A stretch of 64,000 nucleotides of DNA, from positions 434,001 through 498,000 of the forward strand of contig JAGTTS010000002.1 of the NCBI GenBank assembly GCA_018223375.1, in the 5' to 3' direction. Below the pieces are notes generated by a model. The model was not told the DNA's origin. It was given only the letters and a program-made list of their open reading frames with translations, and made no database searches. Shown piece by piece: positions 15,988 to 25,621 of the stretch. Positions within the stretch are counted from its first letter, which is position 1. The number at the start of each line of letters is the position of its first letter. The translations under genes and the position numbers were made by a program. Origin of the DNA: Clostridiaceae bacterium Marseille-Q3526. Its GTDB lineage: Bacteria; Bacillota; Clostridia; Lachnospirales; Lachnospiraceae.

Positions 15988-17591
15988 TTTTTAGCCCCCC
16001 AGTATTTTTTCTCAAAGCTTCGGTAGGAAACAGCCTCACACAGATGGATCCGCCCAATCTGATCCGCGCCGTCCAAATCTGCCACGGTTCTGGCCACCTT
16101 CAAAATCTTGTCAAACCCTCTGGCGCTGAAGCCGTACTGCCTGTAAACGGCCATCAGAAACGCCTCGTCCTCCGGCAGCAAGGAACAGAATTCCCTGATT
16201 TCCGCCGGCCCCATCTCGCTGTTGCAGCGGATGGACAGTCCTGCGAACCGCTTTTCCTGCATGTTTCTGGCCTTTTCGACGCGTTTTCTCATAGCGGCTG
16301 AGGATTCTTCTGATCTCTTCTCTCCGGCCCGGGCTGTCCCCCTTAATTCGCCGCAGGGAACAGGGGGAACTTCCACTCCAATGTCAATGCGGTCTAAAAA
16401 GGGGCCGGAAACCTTCCCCAGATACCTGCGTATCTGGGATTCAGAACAGGTGCATTTTTCTGAAGGAAATTTTCCGCAAAGGCAGGGATTCATGGCGCAG
16501 ATCAGCATACAGTCAGCCGGGAATTCCAGAATGCCGCTGAGTCTTGTGACGGTAATCCGTTTTTCCTCTAAAGGCTGGCGCAGAAGATCTAAAATTCTCC
16601 CCGGAAATTCTGTCAGCTCATCCAGGAACAGAACGCCTCCTGACGCCAAAGAAATTTCTCCAGGTCTTGGATTTCTTCCCCCTCCTGCCAGAGACTGAGC
16701 CGTGATGCTGTGATGAGGAGCCCGGAACGGCCGTTCTGTGATCAAAGGCGGATCCTTCGGCAGAAGGCCGCATATGCTGTAGACCTTGGATACCTCTATG
16801 CTCTCTTCCAATGTAATGGGAGGCAGAATGGACGGCAGCCTTCTGGCAGCCATGGTTTTCCCCGTCCCGGCAGGGCCGATGAGCAGGCAGCTGTGCCGTC
16901 CGGCGGCAGCTGTTTCCATGGCCCGTTTTACAGTAGTCTGCCCGCAGATGTCTGCATAATCCAAGGCAGCGGCTTCTGCCTCCTCCGCGCCCGTCTGGCT
17001 GGAAACAGCTGCCTCTGTCCTCTGTTTCAGACTCTTTTCAAAGCTTTTTCCGTCAAACCACCGGCCCTTAATGCGATCCGGATGCCTCAAAAGCTCCACC
17101 TGCTCCAGGAGGTTTGACACGCCCACGATTTCCACTCCCTCCACCACAGTTCCTTCCTTCACGTTTTCCCTGGGCACAAAGCATCTGGAAAAGCCCGCCT
17201 GCCTGGCGCAGTAGACCCTGGATATCATTCCATTGACCGGCTTGATCTCTCCATTCAGGCCTAATTCTCCCAGAAAAACCGCCTGGGAAGCTGTCTTTGA
17301 CAGTTCATCCTCCAGGCAGCAGAGAATGGATACCGCAATAGCCAGATCAAAGGCAGTACCGTCCTTTCTCAGCCCTGCCGGTGAAAGATTGATGGTAATT
17401 CTTCTGGGCGGCAGAAGAAAACCAGAGTTTCGCAGGGCAGTTCTCACTCTTTCCTGAGCTTCCCGCACCTCCTCTGACAGATAGCCCACCATAGTCAAGG
17501 ACGGCAGACCGCCGCTGCTGATGTCTGTTTCTATGGCTACCTGATAGCCTTCCACGCCGCGGATACCGCAGCTCACAATTTTGCTGAACAT
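15984..17591 (-). CDS. comM: YifB/ComM family AAA+ ATPase (magnesium chelatase subunit I-like)
   Basis: A 535-residue AAA+ helicase of the ComM family, which drives branch migration of incoming DNA in transformable bacteria. The N-terminal Lon-protease-like domain begins MFSKIVSCGIRGVEG. Walker A is GPAGTGKT, Walker B is GGVLFLDELTEF, and the sensor region holds the four-cysteine insert CAMNPCLCGKFPSEKCTC. The open frame extends 33 residues upstream, but MFSKIV has AAAGGAG at the right distance and matches the usual family start. It is first in the comM-dprA-topA run. The 198 bp upstream are strongly AT-rich with no promoter I would defend. Confidence 0.93.
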   Translation of the reverse strand: MFSKIVSCGIRGVEGYQVAIETDISSGGLPSLTMVGYLSEEVREAQERVRTALRNSGFLLPPRRITINLSPAGLRKDGTAFDLAIAVSILCCLEDELSKTASQAVFLGELGLNGEIKPVNGMISRVYCARQAGFSRCFVPRENVKEGTVVEGVEIVGVSNLLEQVELLRHPDRIKGRWFDGKSFEKSLKQRTEAAVSSQTGAEEAEAAALDYADICGQTTVKRAMETAAAGRHSCLLIGPAGTGKTMAARRLPSILPPITLEESIEVSKVYSICGLLPKDPPLITERPFRAPHHSITAQSLAGGGRNPRPGEISLASGGVLFLDELTEFPGRILDLLRQPLEEKRITVTRLSGILEFPADCMLICAMNPCLCGKFPSEKCTCSESQIRRYLGKVSGPFLDRIDIGVEVPPVPCGELRGTARAGEKRSEESSAAMRKRVEKARNMQEKRFAGLSIRCNSEMGPAEIREFCSLLPEDEAFLMAVYRQYGFSARGFDKILKVARTVADLDGADQIGRIHLCEAVSYRSFEKKYWGAKK

Positions 17592-17789
17592 AGATACTCC
17601 TTTCACATTAGAAATGAAATTGATTTGAATGTTTGAATTGAATGAAATAAGATGAATCAGATAATAGGAGAATGATGAAGTGATGATCATGAATTAGATA
17701 TAATAGACTGCATACCGCAATAGATAAATAAACCTGCTTATAATATAGAAGAAAATCAAACAATTAAAAATATATGTCCACTCACCTGT

Positions 17790-18713
17790 TTATAGAATCC
17801 TCTCCCGGATCCATGTTTCAATATCCTGAAATACCTCCTCTCTGTTCGTCTCATGCAGCAGCTCATGGCGGGCCTTAGGGTACAGCTTCAAAGACACATC
17901 TGAAAGACCTGCCTGTTTAAGAGCTCTATACACGCGTTTTACGCCCTTTCCCTTTTCTCCTACAGGGTCCTGAGCCCCTGACATCAGAAAAACCGGCAGT
18001 GTTTTCCGTGTATTTTCCAGAGTTTTTCTCTGTCCTGCCTGCGCTATGATTTTCATGAAATCACGGCACCCGCTGCTGGTAAAGATAAACTGGTTCAGTG
18101 GATCCTCTGTGTAGGCCCTCACCTGTTCTTCTTCTCTGGAAAGCCAGCAGTGGCTGTCCCCATTTTTATCTGTCATGCGCCCGAAGCGTCCAATCAGAAG
18201 CTGATGAAGCAGTCTGCTTCTGTACCGGGTCCCCCTGAAAGCTGAGACAGCTTCTGTGAGCAGGCAGCCTGCCTTTGCCAAAAGAAATCCTTGTCCGCCC
18301 GTTCCTAAAAGCAGCGCGCCGTCTATCTCTCTGTCCTTATCCGCCATATAGCATCTGAGAAAAAAAGACCCCATACTGTGCCCCAGAATAAAGTGCGGCA
18401 CTGAGGGATACTGGCGTTTCAGATAATCAGCAGTAATCTGAATATCCTCCAGCACCCTGAACTCTCCCTCCTTCTCGTCGAAAAAGCCCCAGTCCTCCGG
18501 ATTCGACGTTCTGCCATGGCCCAGATGATCACAGCCAGCTGCAGCAATTCCCCGTCTGCACAGGTATTCTGCCAGCTCGCTATAGCGCCCCACATGCTCG
18601 ATCATGCCGTGACAGAGCTGGAGCGACGCTGTGACAGGACCGTCCGGAATCCACTGAATCCCATGGAGCCTTGTTCCAGCCCTGCTGGATGGAATATAAA
18701 ATTCAAGCTTCAT
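17790..18713 (-). CDS. Alpha/beta hydrolase (monoacylglycerol lipase/lysophospholipase-like)
   Basis: A 307-residue serine hydrolase. The nucleophile elbow is GHSMGS at about residues 113-118, the oxyanion region is LCHGMIEHVGRY near the N-terminus, and a C-terminal His lies in KARHELLHE. A GAQDPVG segment supplies the likely acid. This arrangement matches the monoglyceride lipase/YtpA group. No signal peptide is seen, so it is probably cytosolic. It is monocistronic between the nifJ terminator and the comM unit. Substrate unknown. Confidence 0.85.
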   Translation of the reverse strand: MKLEFYIPSSRAGTRLHGIQWIPDGPVTASLQLCHGMIEHVGRYSELAEYLCRRGIAAAGCDHLGHGRTSNPEDWGFFDEKEGEFRVLEDIQITADYLKRQYPSVPHFILGHSMGSFFLRCYMADKDREIDGALLLGTGGQGFLLAKAGCLLTEAVSAFRGTRYRSRLLHQLLIGRFGRMTDKNGDSHCWLSREEEQVRAYTEDPLNQFIFTSSGCRDFMKIIAQAGQRKTLENTRKTLPVFLMSGAQDPVGEKGKGVKRVYRALKQAGLSDVSLKLYPKARHELLHETNREEVFQDIETWIRERIL

Positions 18714-18764
18714 CCTGTCGCGCTCCTCCTTCCCTATCTCCTGCCTGCCGGCTGCTTCTTCTCT

Positions 18765-18793
18765 ATTGTCTCACAAAATTCTGCATTTTGCAA
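18765..18793 (-). promoter_or_regulatory. Possible promoter of the alpha/beta hydrolase
   Basis: Minus strand TTGCAA (18793-18788), a 17-bp spacer and GACAAT (18770-18765). The match is moderate and the distance to the start codon is about 50 nt. Confidence 0.45.
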
Positions 18794-18844
18794 ACAGAAT
18801 ACAGAATAAATCCCTGCTTTAAAACTTTCTTTAAAATAAAGCAA

Positions 18845-18872
18845 GCGGGAAGCCTGCGAACAGACTTCCCGC
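18845..18872 (-). terminator. Terminator of nifJ
   Basis: GCGGGAAG (18845-18852) pairs with CTTCCCGC (18865-18872) and is followed on the minus strand by a T-rich stretch. It lies 15 nt after the nifJ stop codon. Confidence 0.8.
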
Positions 18873-18887
18873 AATGTTTATTTCTGA

Positions 18888-21800
18888 TTAGTCGTTTCCG
18901 TACAGAGTAACGAGTCTTGTCAGGTAAGAGTATCTTGCCTTTGCCTCTTCCTCGTTCTTAGCTGCCAGATCCTTAGCTCTCTCAGGATTCTTCAGAGCCA
19001 GAGATGCGTAACGAACCTCGCCCTTTAAGAACTCCTGGTAGTCTCCTGTCGGAGCCTTGCTGTCTAAGGAGAACTTCTTCTCAGCAGCCGGGTTGAAGCG
19101 GAAGTTGTGCCAGTAACCGCACTCTACAGCCAGCTTCTCCTCTGTCTGAGCCTTGCTCATGCCCTTCTTGATACCATGGTTGATACATGGAGCGTAAGCG
19201 ATGATTAAGGATGGTCCCGGATATGCCTCAGCCTCAGCCAGAGCCTTTACAGTCTGGTTGTAGTCAGCACCCATGGAAATCTGAGCAACGTATACATAGC
19301 CGTAGCTCATAGCGATGGAAGCCAGATCCTTCTTCTTCACATCTTTACCGCCTGCTGCGAACTGTGCAACAGCGCCTGTAGGAGTAGCCTTGGAGGACTG
19401 TCCGCCTGTGTTGGAGTAAACCTCTGTATCGAATACCATGATGTTGATGTCCTTGCCGGAAGCCAGAACGTGGTCAACACCGCCGAATCCGATATCGTAA
19501 GCCCATCCGTCACCGCCGAAGATCCACTGGGATTTCTTGCCGAGGAAGTCCTTATTCTTTACAACGTCCTTGCATACTGGGCAGTCGATACCCTCTAATG
19601 CAGCTACCATCTTATCTGTAGCAGCGCCGTTTAATGCGCCTACTGTGTAAGTATCAAGCCACTCCTTGCATGCAGCCTTAACTTCCTCGGAAGCCTCAGC
19701 GCTTGCAGCGATGCTCTCTACCTTATCCTTTAAGCCGTTTCTGATAGCGTTCTGAGCTAATAACATACCGTAACCAAACTCAGCGTTATCCTCGAACAGG
19801 GAGTTGTCCCAAGCAGGACCCTGTCCCTTCTTGTTTACTGTGTAAGGTGTAGACGGTGAGGAGTTGCCCCAGATGGAGGAACATCCTGTAGCGTTTGCAA
19901 TGTACATTCTGTCACCGAACAGCTGTGTGATTAACTTAGCGTATGGTGTCTCGCCGCAGCCTGCACATGCGCCGGAGAACTCTAAGAGAGGCTGCTTGAA
20001 CTGGCTTCCCTTTACAGTTGTCTCCTTGAACTTAGCGATAACGTCTTCCTTGATGTCGATTGTCTGGCCGTAATCGAAGGTCTTCTGCTCGCCGAGAACT
20101 GTGTCAAGCGGAACCATAGTGAGGGCCTTCTCACCCTTCTTTCCTGGGCAGACATTTGCACAGGAACCGCATCCTGTACAGTCAAGAGCAGATACAGTCA
20201 TAACGAACTTGTACTGCGGCATACCTGTCATATCGACAGCCTTTGTTCCCTCCGGAGCCTTGGAAAGCTCGTCCTCTGTCATCGGAATCGGACGGATAAC
20301 TGCGTGCGGGCAGACATAGGAACAGAAGTTACACTGGATACAGTTGTCTGGATTCCACTGCGGAACATTGACAGCGATACCGCGCTTCTCGTATGCAGAG
20401 GAACCGGATGGTGTGGAACCGTCTACGTAATCTACGAATGCGGATACAGGCAGGTTGTTTCCTTCCTGAGCGTTTACAGCAGCCTGAACTGTGTTGACAA
20501 ACTTCACAACGTCCTCACGTCCGGACTCTGCGTGTGTCATATCGAGACCCTCGTCCTCGCAGTTCTTCCAGCTCTCTGGTACCTGAATCTCAACTACGTG
20601 CTGAGCACCTGCGTCGATAGCAGCCCAGTTCTTCATAACAACGTCCTCACCCTTGCGGCCGTAGGTTGCCTTTGCAGCAGCCTTCATAAGCTCGTTTGCC
20701 TTGTCAGCCGGGATGATGTCAGCCAGCTTGAAGAATGCAGACTGAAGGATTGTGTTGATACGTGTCGGGCCCATGCCTGTCTCGATACCTAACTTCACAC
20801 CGTCGATGGTGTAGAACTTGATATTGTGATCAGCGATGTACTTCTTAACCTGTCCCGGTAAGTGCTTCTCAAGGCCTTCCATATCCCATGGGCAGTTTAA
20901 CAGGAATGTACCGCCGTCAACCAGCTCCTGAACCATGTTGTACTTGCGTACATATGCCGGGTTATGGCATGCTACGAAGTTTGCACGGCGGATCAGGTAA
21001 GTGGACTTGATCGGGGAATGTCCGAAACGCAGGTGGGACATTGTGATACCGCCGGACTTCTTGGAGTCATAGTCAAAGTAAGCCTGAGCGTACATATCTG
21101 TGTTATCGCCGATGATCTTGATGGAGTTCTTGTTAGCGCCTACTGTACCGTCGGCTCCAAGTCCCCAGAACTTGCAGTTGATAGTACCCTCTGGAGTAGT
21201 TACGAGCGGAGCGCCCAGTTCCAGAGAAAGGTTTGTAACGTCGTCCACGATACCGATTGTGAATACCGGCTTCTCTGTGTTGTTGTATACAGCGACGATC
21301 TGTGCCGGAGTAGTATCCTTGGAACCTAATCCGTAACGTCCTGTGAAGATCTCAACGTCGTTGAACTTGCTGCCTCTTAAAGCTGCCACTACGTCTAAGT
21401 ATAACGGCTCGCCGAGAGAACCTGGCTCTTTTGTTCTGTCGAGAACGGAAATCTTCTTAACTGTCTCAGGAATTGCATTGATAAATGCCTCTGTGCAGAA
21501 TGGTCTGTACAGACGAACCTTCACAACGCCGACCTTCTGTCCCTGCTTTAACAGGTAGTCGATAGTCTCCTCGATGGTGTCGTTTACAGAACCCATGGCA
21601 ACGATTACGTGCTCAGCATCCGGAGCTCCGTAGTAGTTGAACAGCTTATAATCTGTTCCCAGCTTCTCGTTTACCTTGTTCATGTACTCCTCAACGATAG
21701 CCGGAAGAGCGTTGTAGTATGGGTTGCATGCCTCTCTTGCCTGGAAGAAGATATCCGGGTTCTGAGCGGAACCCTTCTGGCATGGGTGGTTCGGGTTTAA

Positions 21801-22421
21801 TGCGTTCTTTCTGAATGCGTCGATAGCATCCATATCAGCCATGTCCTTCAGATCCTCGTAATCCCATGTCTCGATCTTCTGGATCTCGTGGGATGTACGG
21901 AAGCCGTCGAAGAAGTTGATGAACGGAACCTTTCCCTTGATAGCTGCCAGATGGGCAACTGGAGTTAAGTCCATAACCTCCTGAACGCTGGACTCGCAGA
22001 GCATAGCGCATCCAGTCTGACGACAGGCATAAATATCAGAGTGATCACCGAAAATATTTAATGCGTGGGAAGCAACGGCACGTGCGGATACGTTGAATAC
22101 GCCTGGAAGCTGCTCACCTGCGATCTTGTACAGGTTCGGGATCATCAGTAAAAGTCCCTGAGAAGCTGTGTAGGTAGTAGTTAAAGCGCCTGCTACCAGA
22201 GAACCGTGTACAGCGCCTGCTGCACCAGCCTCAGACTGCATCTCTGTAATCTGTACTTCCTGACCGAAGATATTGGTTCTTCCGTCTGTCGCCCACTCAT
22301 CTGTGGCTTCCGCCATAGGAGAAGATGGGGTGATAGGATAGATAGCTGCAACGTCTGTAAACGCGTAGGAAGCGTGAGCTGCTGCGTGGTTTCCATCCAT
22401 GGTCTTCATTTTTCTTGCCAT
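18888..22421 (-). CDS. nifJ: Pyruvate:ferredoxin (flavodoxin) oxidoreductase
   Basis: A 1177-residue single-chain enzyme that converts pyruvate and CoA to acetyl-CoA, CO2 and reduced ferredoxin. The domain order is the standard homodimeric one: pyrimidine-binding domain I (ATDEWATDGRTNIFGQEV), transketolase C-like domain, gamma domain (GLGADGTVGANKNS), two 4Fe-4S motifs (CIQCNFCSYVCP and CTGCGSCANVCP, about residues 695-760), and a C-terminal TPP domain with CAGCGETPYAKL and GDGWAYDIGFGG. Codon choice is unusually restricted relative to neighbours, as expected for one of the most abundant proteins in a clostridial cell. It is monocistronic with its own promoter and terminator. Confidence 0.97.
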   Translation of the reverse strand: MARKMKTMDGNHAAAHASYAFTDVAAIYPITPSSPMAEATDEWATDGRTNIFGQEVQITEMQSEAGAAGAVHGSLVAGALTTTYTASQGLLLMIPNLYKIAGEQLPGVFNVSARAVASHALNIFGDHSDIYACRQTGCAMLCESSVQEVMDLTPVAHLAAIKGKVPFINFFDGFRTSHEIQKIETWDYEDLKDMADMDAIDAFRKNALNPNHPCQKGSAQNPDIFFQAREACNPYYNALPAIVEEYMNKVNEKLGTDYKLFNYYGAPDAEHVIVAMGSVNDTIEETIDYLLKQGQKVGVVKVRLYRPFCTEAFINAIPETVKKISVLDRTKEPGSLGEPLYLDVVAALRGSKFNDVEIFTGRYGLGSKDTTPAQIVAVYNNTEKPVFTIGIVDDVTNLSLELGAPLVTTPEGTINCKFWGLGADGTVGANKNSIKIIGDNTDMYAQAYFDYDSKKSGGITMSHLRFGHSPIKSTYLIRRANFVACHNPAYVRKYNMVQELVDGGTFLLNCPWDMEGLEKHLPGQVKKYIADHNIKFYTIDGVKLGIETGMGPTRINTILQSAFFKLADIIPADKANELMKAAAKATYGRKGEDVVMKNWAAIDAGAQHVVEIQVPESWKNCEDEGLDMTHAESGREDVVKFVNTVQAAVNAQEGNNLPVSAFVDYVDGSTPSGSSAYEKRGIAVNVPQWNPDNCIQCNFCSYVCPHAVIRPIPMTEDELSKAPEGTKAVDMTGMPQYKFVMTVSALDCTGCGSCANVCPGKKGEKALTMVPLDTVLGEQKTFDYGQTIDIKEDVIAKFKETTVKGSQFKQPLLEFSGACAGCGETPYAKLITQLFGDRMYIANATGCSSIWGNSSPSTPYTVNKKGQGPAWDNSLFEDNAEFGYGMLLAQNAIRNGLKDKVESIAASAEASEEVKAACKEWLDTYTVGALNGAATDKMVAALEGIDCPVCKDVVKNKDFLGKKSQWIFGGDGWAYDIGFGGVDHVLASGKDINIMVFDTEVYSNTGGQSSKATPTGAVAQFAAGGKDVKKKDLASIAMSYGYVYVAQISMGADYNQTVKALAEAEAYPGPSLIIAYAPCINHGIKKGMSKAQTEEKLAVECGYWHNFRFNPAAEKKFSLDSKAPTGDYQEFLKGEVRYASLALKNPERAKDLAAKNEEEAKARYSYLTRLVTLYGND

Positions 22422-22498
22422 TGAATATTCCTCCTATAAATATAAATATAAAAATATTTATTGAGATAGTTCCCTTGCGGGAAATTTACCTGTTACAT

Positions 22499-22526
22499 AT
22501 TATACCAACTTTTTGTTAAAATGCAA
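22499..22526 (-). promoter_or_regulatory. Promoter of nifJ
   Basis: Minus strand TTGCAT (22526-22521), a 16-bp spacer and TATAAT (22504-22499), with a leader of about 70 nt to the start codon that includes AGGAGGA. Confidence 0.7.
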
Positions 22527-22637
22527 ACGAAAAAGGACGTTTCCCGCGTACTTAATTAGAAACAATCTGTAGAAAGAAGACGAATCTCGCTCTTCCTGTT
22601 TCTGGTATTACCTGGAAACACCAGAAAAAACAGAGAA

Positions 22638-22663
22638 AGGCAGATCCCGAAACGAATCTGCCT
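22638..22663 (-). terminator. Terminator of the VanW-domain gene
   Basis: AGGCAGAT (22638-22645) pairs with ATCTGCCT (22656-22663). On the minus strand it is followed by a T-rich run. The rest of 22422-22740 holds only this hairpin and the nifJ promoter. Confidence 0.7.
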
Positions 22664-22740
22664 CTTCACTGGTGCTGTTATTCTCTTTTTTGTTTGAAAA
22701 ATTTCTTTTTTACTGACAACTTTATAACAAACTTTTCCTT

Positions 22741-24519
22741 TTAATTTCCCGGGCTGTTTCCATCGGCTGGAGAATCTGGTCCCGGAGCCGCCGGAACAAC
22801 TGGGTTCTCGGCAGGCGGCTGCGCTTCTCCTCCGTCTGGAGACTGGCTGCCTGCCGCCTGGGTTTCCTGTCCTTCTCCAGACGGACCGCCCTCTGCAGGG
22901 CCGCTCGGTCCCGGAGCCGCCTCTGTGGAAGCTGCTGAAGCTTCGCCTGTTGCCTCTGTGGAAGCTGCCGCCGCTGTCTCAGATTGAGTCGGAGACGCCG
23001 TCGTAACCACCACGCCGGAGGTATTTCGCTTGATAATGGCCGCTTTTCCTCTGTATACGCTGTTGTGGAAATCAATTCGCTCGATTTCCTTTCCATCCTT
23101 GTAGGTTACCAGAGCCGTACTCCATCTGCTTCCCGGAGTGGCATTCTTTACCGTCTTCTCCTCGTCAGGCTGAAGCGTCTGATCCTCCTCGTAGGTTGGA
23201 GCCGGCGGATCTAATTCCGCCGTTTTCTCAGATTCCATGCGGACCTTTACTCCCTCATCCAGTACGGGAATGCCGTAGATGGAGCAGGTGACTTTCTGAT
23301 CCGAGAAGCTGGCCTTAATAGCAATCGGATAGTCAGAGTTATTGACGAACTTAAAATCCGGGCCCCCGTAGCTGACTGCCGCGTCCTCGCCAGGCGTTAC
23401 ATAGGAGGGCTCATAGCTGTGGGCATGGCGCTCCGTACTCTTTAATCCGGCAAACACAACTGCATTGTACAGGGTGGAGGATACCTGGCACACGCCGCCG
23501 CCCGGCTCCTGGACAATCTCGCCGTTTAAGTACGCGGTCGCCGGCTGATATCCCTTCTCCGTAGAACGAGGTCCTGTCGTTTCATTAAAGGAAAACTCCT
23601 GGCCCGGGTTCACAATCGTTCCATTTAAAGCCTGGGTGGACAGCTTCAGATTCTGGTTTCTGGCTTTATTATTCGTAGCTGTCGTCGTGTATGTGGCAAT
23701 CGTCGTATACTTGGCTTCCAGCTGGGCCGCCGTCAGCCCCGGTTCTACTTCCTTGACCTGGGCTTCTATCTGCGCTTTATAATCCTTCGCTGCAATAGCA
23801 GCCACAATTGATTCCGCCAGTTTGTCCTGGTCAATGACTGCCCCGTTCGTTCCTTCTGTGAAGGTGAACTTGCCTGTTTCTTTATTATAACCAGAGATAC
23901 CGCCGTTCTTGGCCACCATGCTCCAGTTTCCTGCAATCAGAGAGGCCTCGGCCTTAGCCGCATCCAGCATGTTGTCTGTGTTGACCTCAAACGCTGTCTC
24001 TGTGCTTCCGCCGTAAATCTCCTCTAAAAGCTCATCTACCCGATCTTCCATCAGGTTATTGACAGAGGCCGTCTTATCGTTGTAGGTAACTTTCATATCC
24101 CAGCCGTATTTCTCCAGGATCGTCTCGCGGGCCTCTTCCTGCGTCATGCCGTCGATGGAAATGCCGTCTACCGTGATACCGCCGTCCGCCGCTTCGCCCG
24201 CGATGGATTCCTCTGTGCTTTCAAGGGCGTCCCCGCCTCCCTTGCAGCCTTTAAAAAGAAGCACCACAGCCAGTATCACTACTATCAGCGCTACGCCGTA
24301 AACCACCCACTGAGTGATATCCCTGTTCCTGCGCCGCCTGCGGTTATGCATATTTCTGGCGCTGTAGGAGTAATTTGACTTTCCGTATTCGGAGTGCCCG
24401 GAATGATTTCTAGAAGAGGATCGGCCGGATCCGCTCCTTCCTGACCGGGAGGGAGACGTTCTTCTGCTCCCTGTATTTGACGTCCTTCCTCTGGACGGGT
24501 TTCTGTTAAATTCGCTCAT
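22741..24519 (-). CDS. VanW-domain membrane-anchored protein
   Basis: A 592-residue single-pass protein. The first 65 residues are Ser/Arg/Asn-rich and cytosolic, then one membrane helix follows (VVYGVALIVVILAVVLLF, about 70-87). The extracellular part has a peptidoglycan-binding 4-like region and the VanW domain (about residues 300-430) with PGQEFSFNETTGPR, EPGGGVCQVSSTLYNAV and HAHSYEPSYVTPGEDA. The last 90 residues are low-complexity Ala/Gly/Pro/Ser/Glu. VanW proteins are common at the clostridial cell surface, but their biochemical role is not settled. ATG at 24519 is preceded by AGGTGA; a GTG three codons upstream is the alternative. Confidence 0.87.
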   Translation of the reverse strand: MSEFNRNPSRGRTSNTGSRRTSPSRSGRSGSGRSSSRNHSGHSEYGKSNYSYSARNMHNRRRRRNRDITQWVVYGVALIVVILAVVLLFKGCKGGGDALESTEESIAGEAADGGITVDGISIDGMTQEEARETILEKYGWDMKVTYNDKTASVNNLMEDRVDELLEEIYGGSTETAFEVNTDNMLDAAKAEASLIAGNWSMVAKNGGISGYNKETGKFTFTEGTNGAVIDQDKLAESIVAAIAAKDYKAQIEAQVKEVEPGLTAAQLEAKYTTIATYTTTATNNKARNQNLKLSTQALNGTIVNPGQEFSFNETTGPRSTEKGYQPATAYLNGEIVQEPGGGVCQVSSTLYNAVVFAGLKSTERHAHSYEPSYVTPGEDAAVSYGGPDFKFVNNSDYPIAIKASFSDQKVTCSIYGIPVLDEGVKVRMESEKTAELDPPAPTYEEDQTLQPDEEKTVKNATPGSRWSTALVTYKDGKEIERIDFHNSVYRGKAAIIKRNTSGVVVTTASPTQSETAAAASTEATGEASAASTEAAPGPSGPAEGGPSGEGQETQAAGSQSPDGGEAQPPAENPVVPAAPGPDSPADGNSPGN

Positions 24520-24622
24520 GCTTATCACCTAAAATCCTAGTATAGTATTCTAGGGACAAGTATAGCACAATTTGTCAAAAATGAAATGACTTATTTCTTA
24601 AAAATTTTATTTCTGTCGAAAT

Positions 24623-24651
24623 TTTACCCGAAGCCTGTTTTGTGGTATGAT
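24623..24651 (+). promoter_or_regulatory. Promoter of the PHP phosphoesterase
   Basis: TTTACC (24623-24628), a 17-bp spacer and TATGAT (24646-24651), about 80 nt before the start codon. Confidence 0.55.
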
Positions 24652-24736
24652 ACATTGTATCTTTTTACTAAGGGTTATTACAGAACCGTTACAGCAGTTT
24701 TAATTCTATTAATATTTTTCAGGAGGTATCCTTTTT

Positions 24737-25621
24737 ATGAGTTATATTGATCTTCACGTACATTCCTGCGCCTCTGACGGAACCATGACGCCGGAGGAGG
24801 TGGTGGACTGCGCCGCCAGGGCAGGATTATCGGCCATCGCTCTCACAGATCACGATACGACAGCCGGGGTTTCAAGAGCCCTGGAGGCAGAGAAAAAAAG
24901 ACGGGAGGCCGGTCTTCCCACGCCGGCGGTGATTCCGGGCACGGAAATTTCCTGCAGCTGGAACCGCGATGGGAAGGAGACGGAAATACACATGTTAGGA
25001 TTATTTCTTCCACCGGGAAACAGCGGGGTTCAGAAATTTTTAGACGATATGATCTCAGCCAGAGATGCCCGCAACCGCGAGATTCTGCGCCGCCTTGCGG
25101 CAGACGGCATCGTTCTGTCTGAGGAAGATTTGACAGAGGGAAACGAGGATACGGTAATCACCAGAGCGCATTTTGCCTCCGCTCTCATAAAAAAGGGGGT
25201 CGTCTCCACGGCAGATCAGGCGTTTAAAAAATACCTGGCTTCCGGCGGCAGATACTGCCCTCCCAAGCAGACAGTAAAACCGCAGGAGGCTGTTTCTCTC
25301 ATTTTAAAAGCCGGAGGCTTTCCCGTCCTGGCCCACCCGATGCGTTACCAATTGTCCTGGAAGGAGGTGGAAACCCTGACTTCAGATCTGACGGCGGCGG
25401 GACTTCAGGGACTGGAGGTCTACTACTCCTCCCACACGGCGGAGCAGAGCAGAAAGCTCCGGGAGCTGTGCCGCCGCCTGCATCTGCTTCCCACAGGAGG
25501 CTCTGACTTTCATGGAGCCAAAAAGCCGGATATCCATATAGGAACCGGCTATGGCGGTCTCAGAGTTTCTGAGCTTCTTCTGGAAGATATCCTGGCCTTC
25601 CGAAGAAGCCAGGGACTCTAA
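24737..25621 (+). CDS. PHP-domain phosphoesterase (RNase AM/3',5'-nucleotide phosphatase-like)
   Basis: A 294-residue protein of the polymerase-and-histidinol-phosphatase superfamily. Metal ligands appear in order as DLHVHSCASDG, ALTDHDT, PGTEISC, LAHPMR and GGSDFHG, the pattern of the YciV/TrpH branch that trims nucleotide or RNA ends. AGGAGG precedes the ATG. It is convergent with the cobA-hemD gene, with stop codons overlapping by four bases, so the two transcripts must overlap. No partner genes are visible. Confidence 0.88.
   Translation: MSYIDLHVHSCASDGTMTPEEVVDCAARAGLSAIALTDHDTTAGVSRALEAEKKRREAGLPTPAVIPGTEISCSWNRDGKETEIHMLGLFLPPGNSGVQKFLDDMISARDARNREILRRLAADGIVLSEEDLTEGNEDTVITRAHFASALIKKGVVSTADQAFKKYLASGGRYCPPKQTVKPQEAVSLILKAGGFPVLAHPMRYQLSWKEVETLTSDLTAAGLQGLEVYYSSHTAEQSRKLRELCRRLHLLPTGGSDFHGAKKPDIHIGTGYGGLRVSELLLEDILAFRRSQGL

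Noticed and set aside
17592..17789. Repeated ATTCA/TGAAT words upstream of comM as an operator
   Set aside because: The stretch is simple AT-rich sequence and the words are not regularly spaced.
20304..20792. 162-codon plus-strand frame inside nifJ
   Set aside because: Complementary to a highly conserved, codon-biased gene; such shadows are expected.
22722..23096. 124-codon frame opposite or overlapping the VanW gene tail
   Set aside because: Arg/Leu-rich shadow of the low-complexity C-terminus; no start signals.
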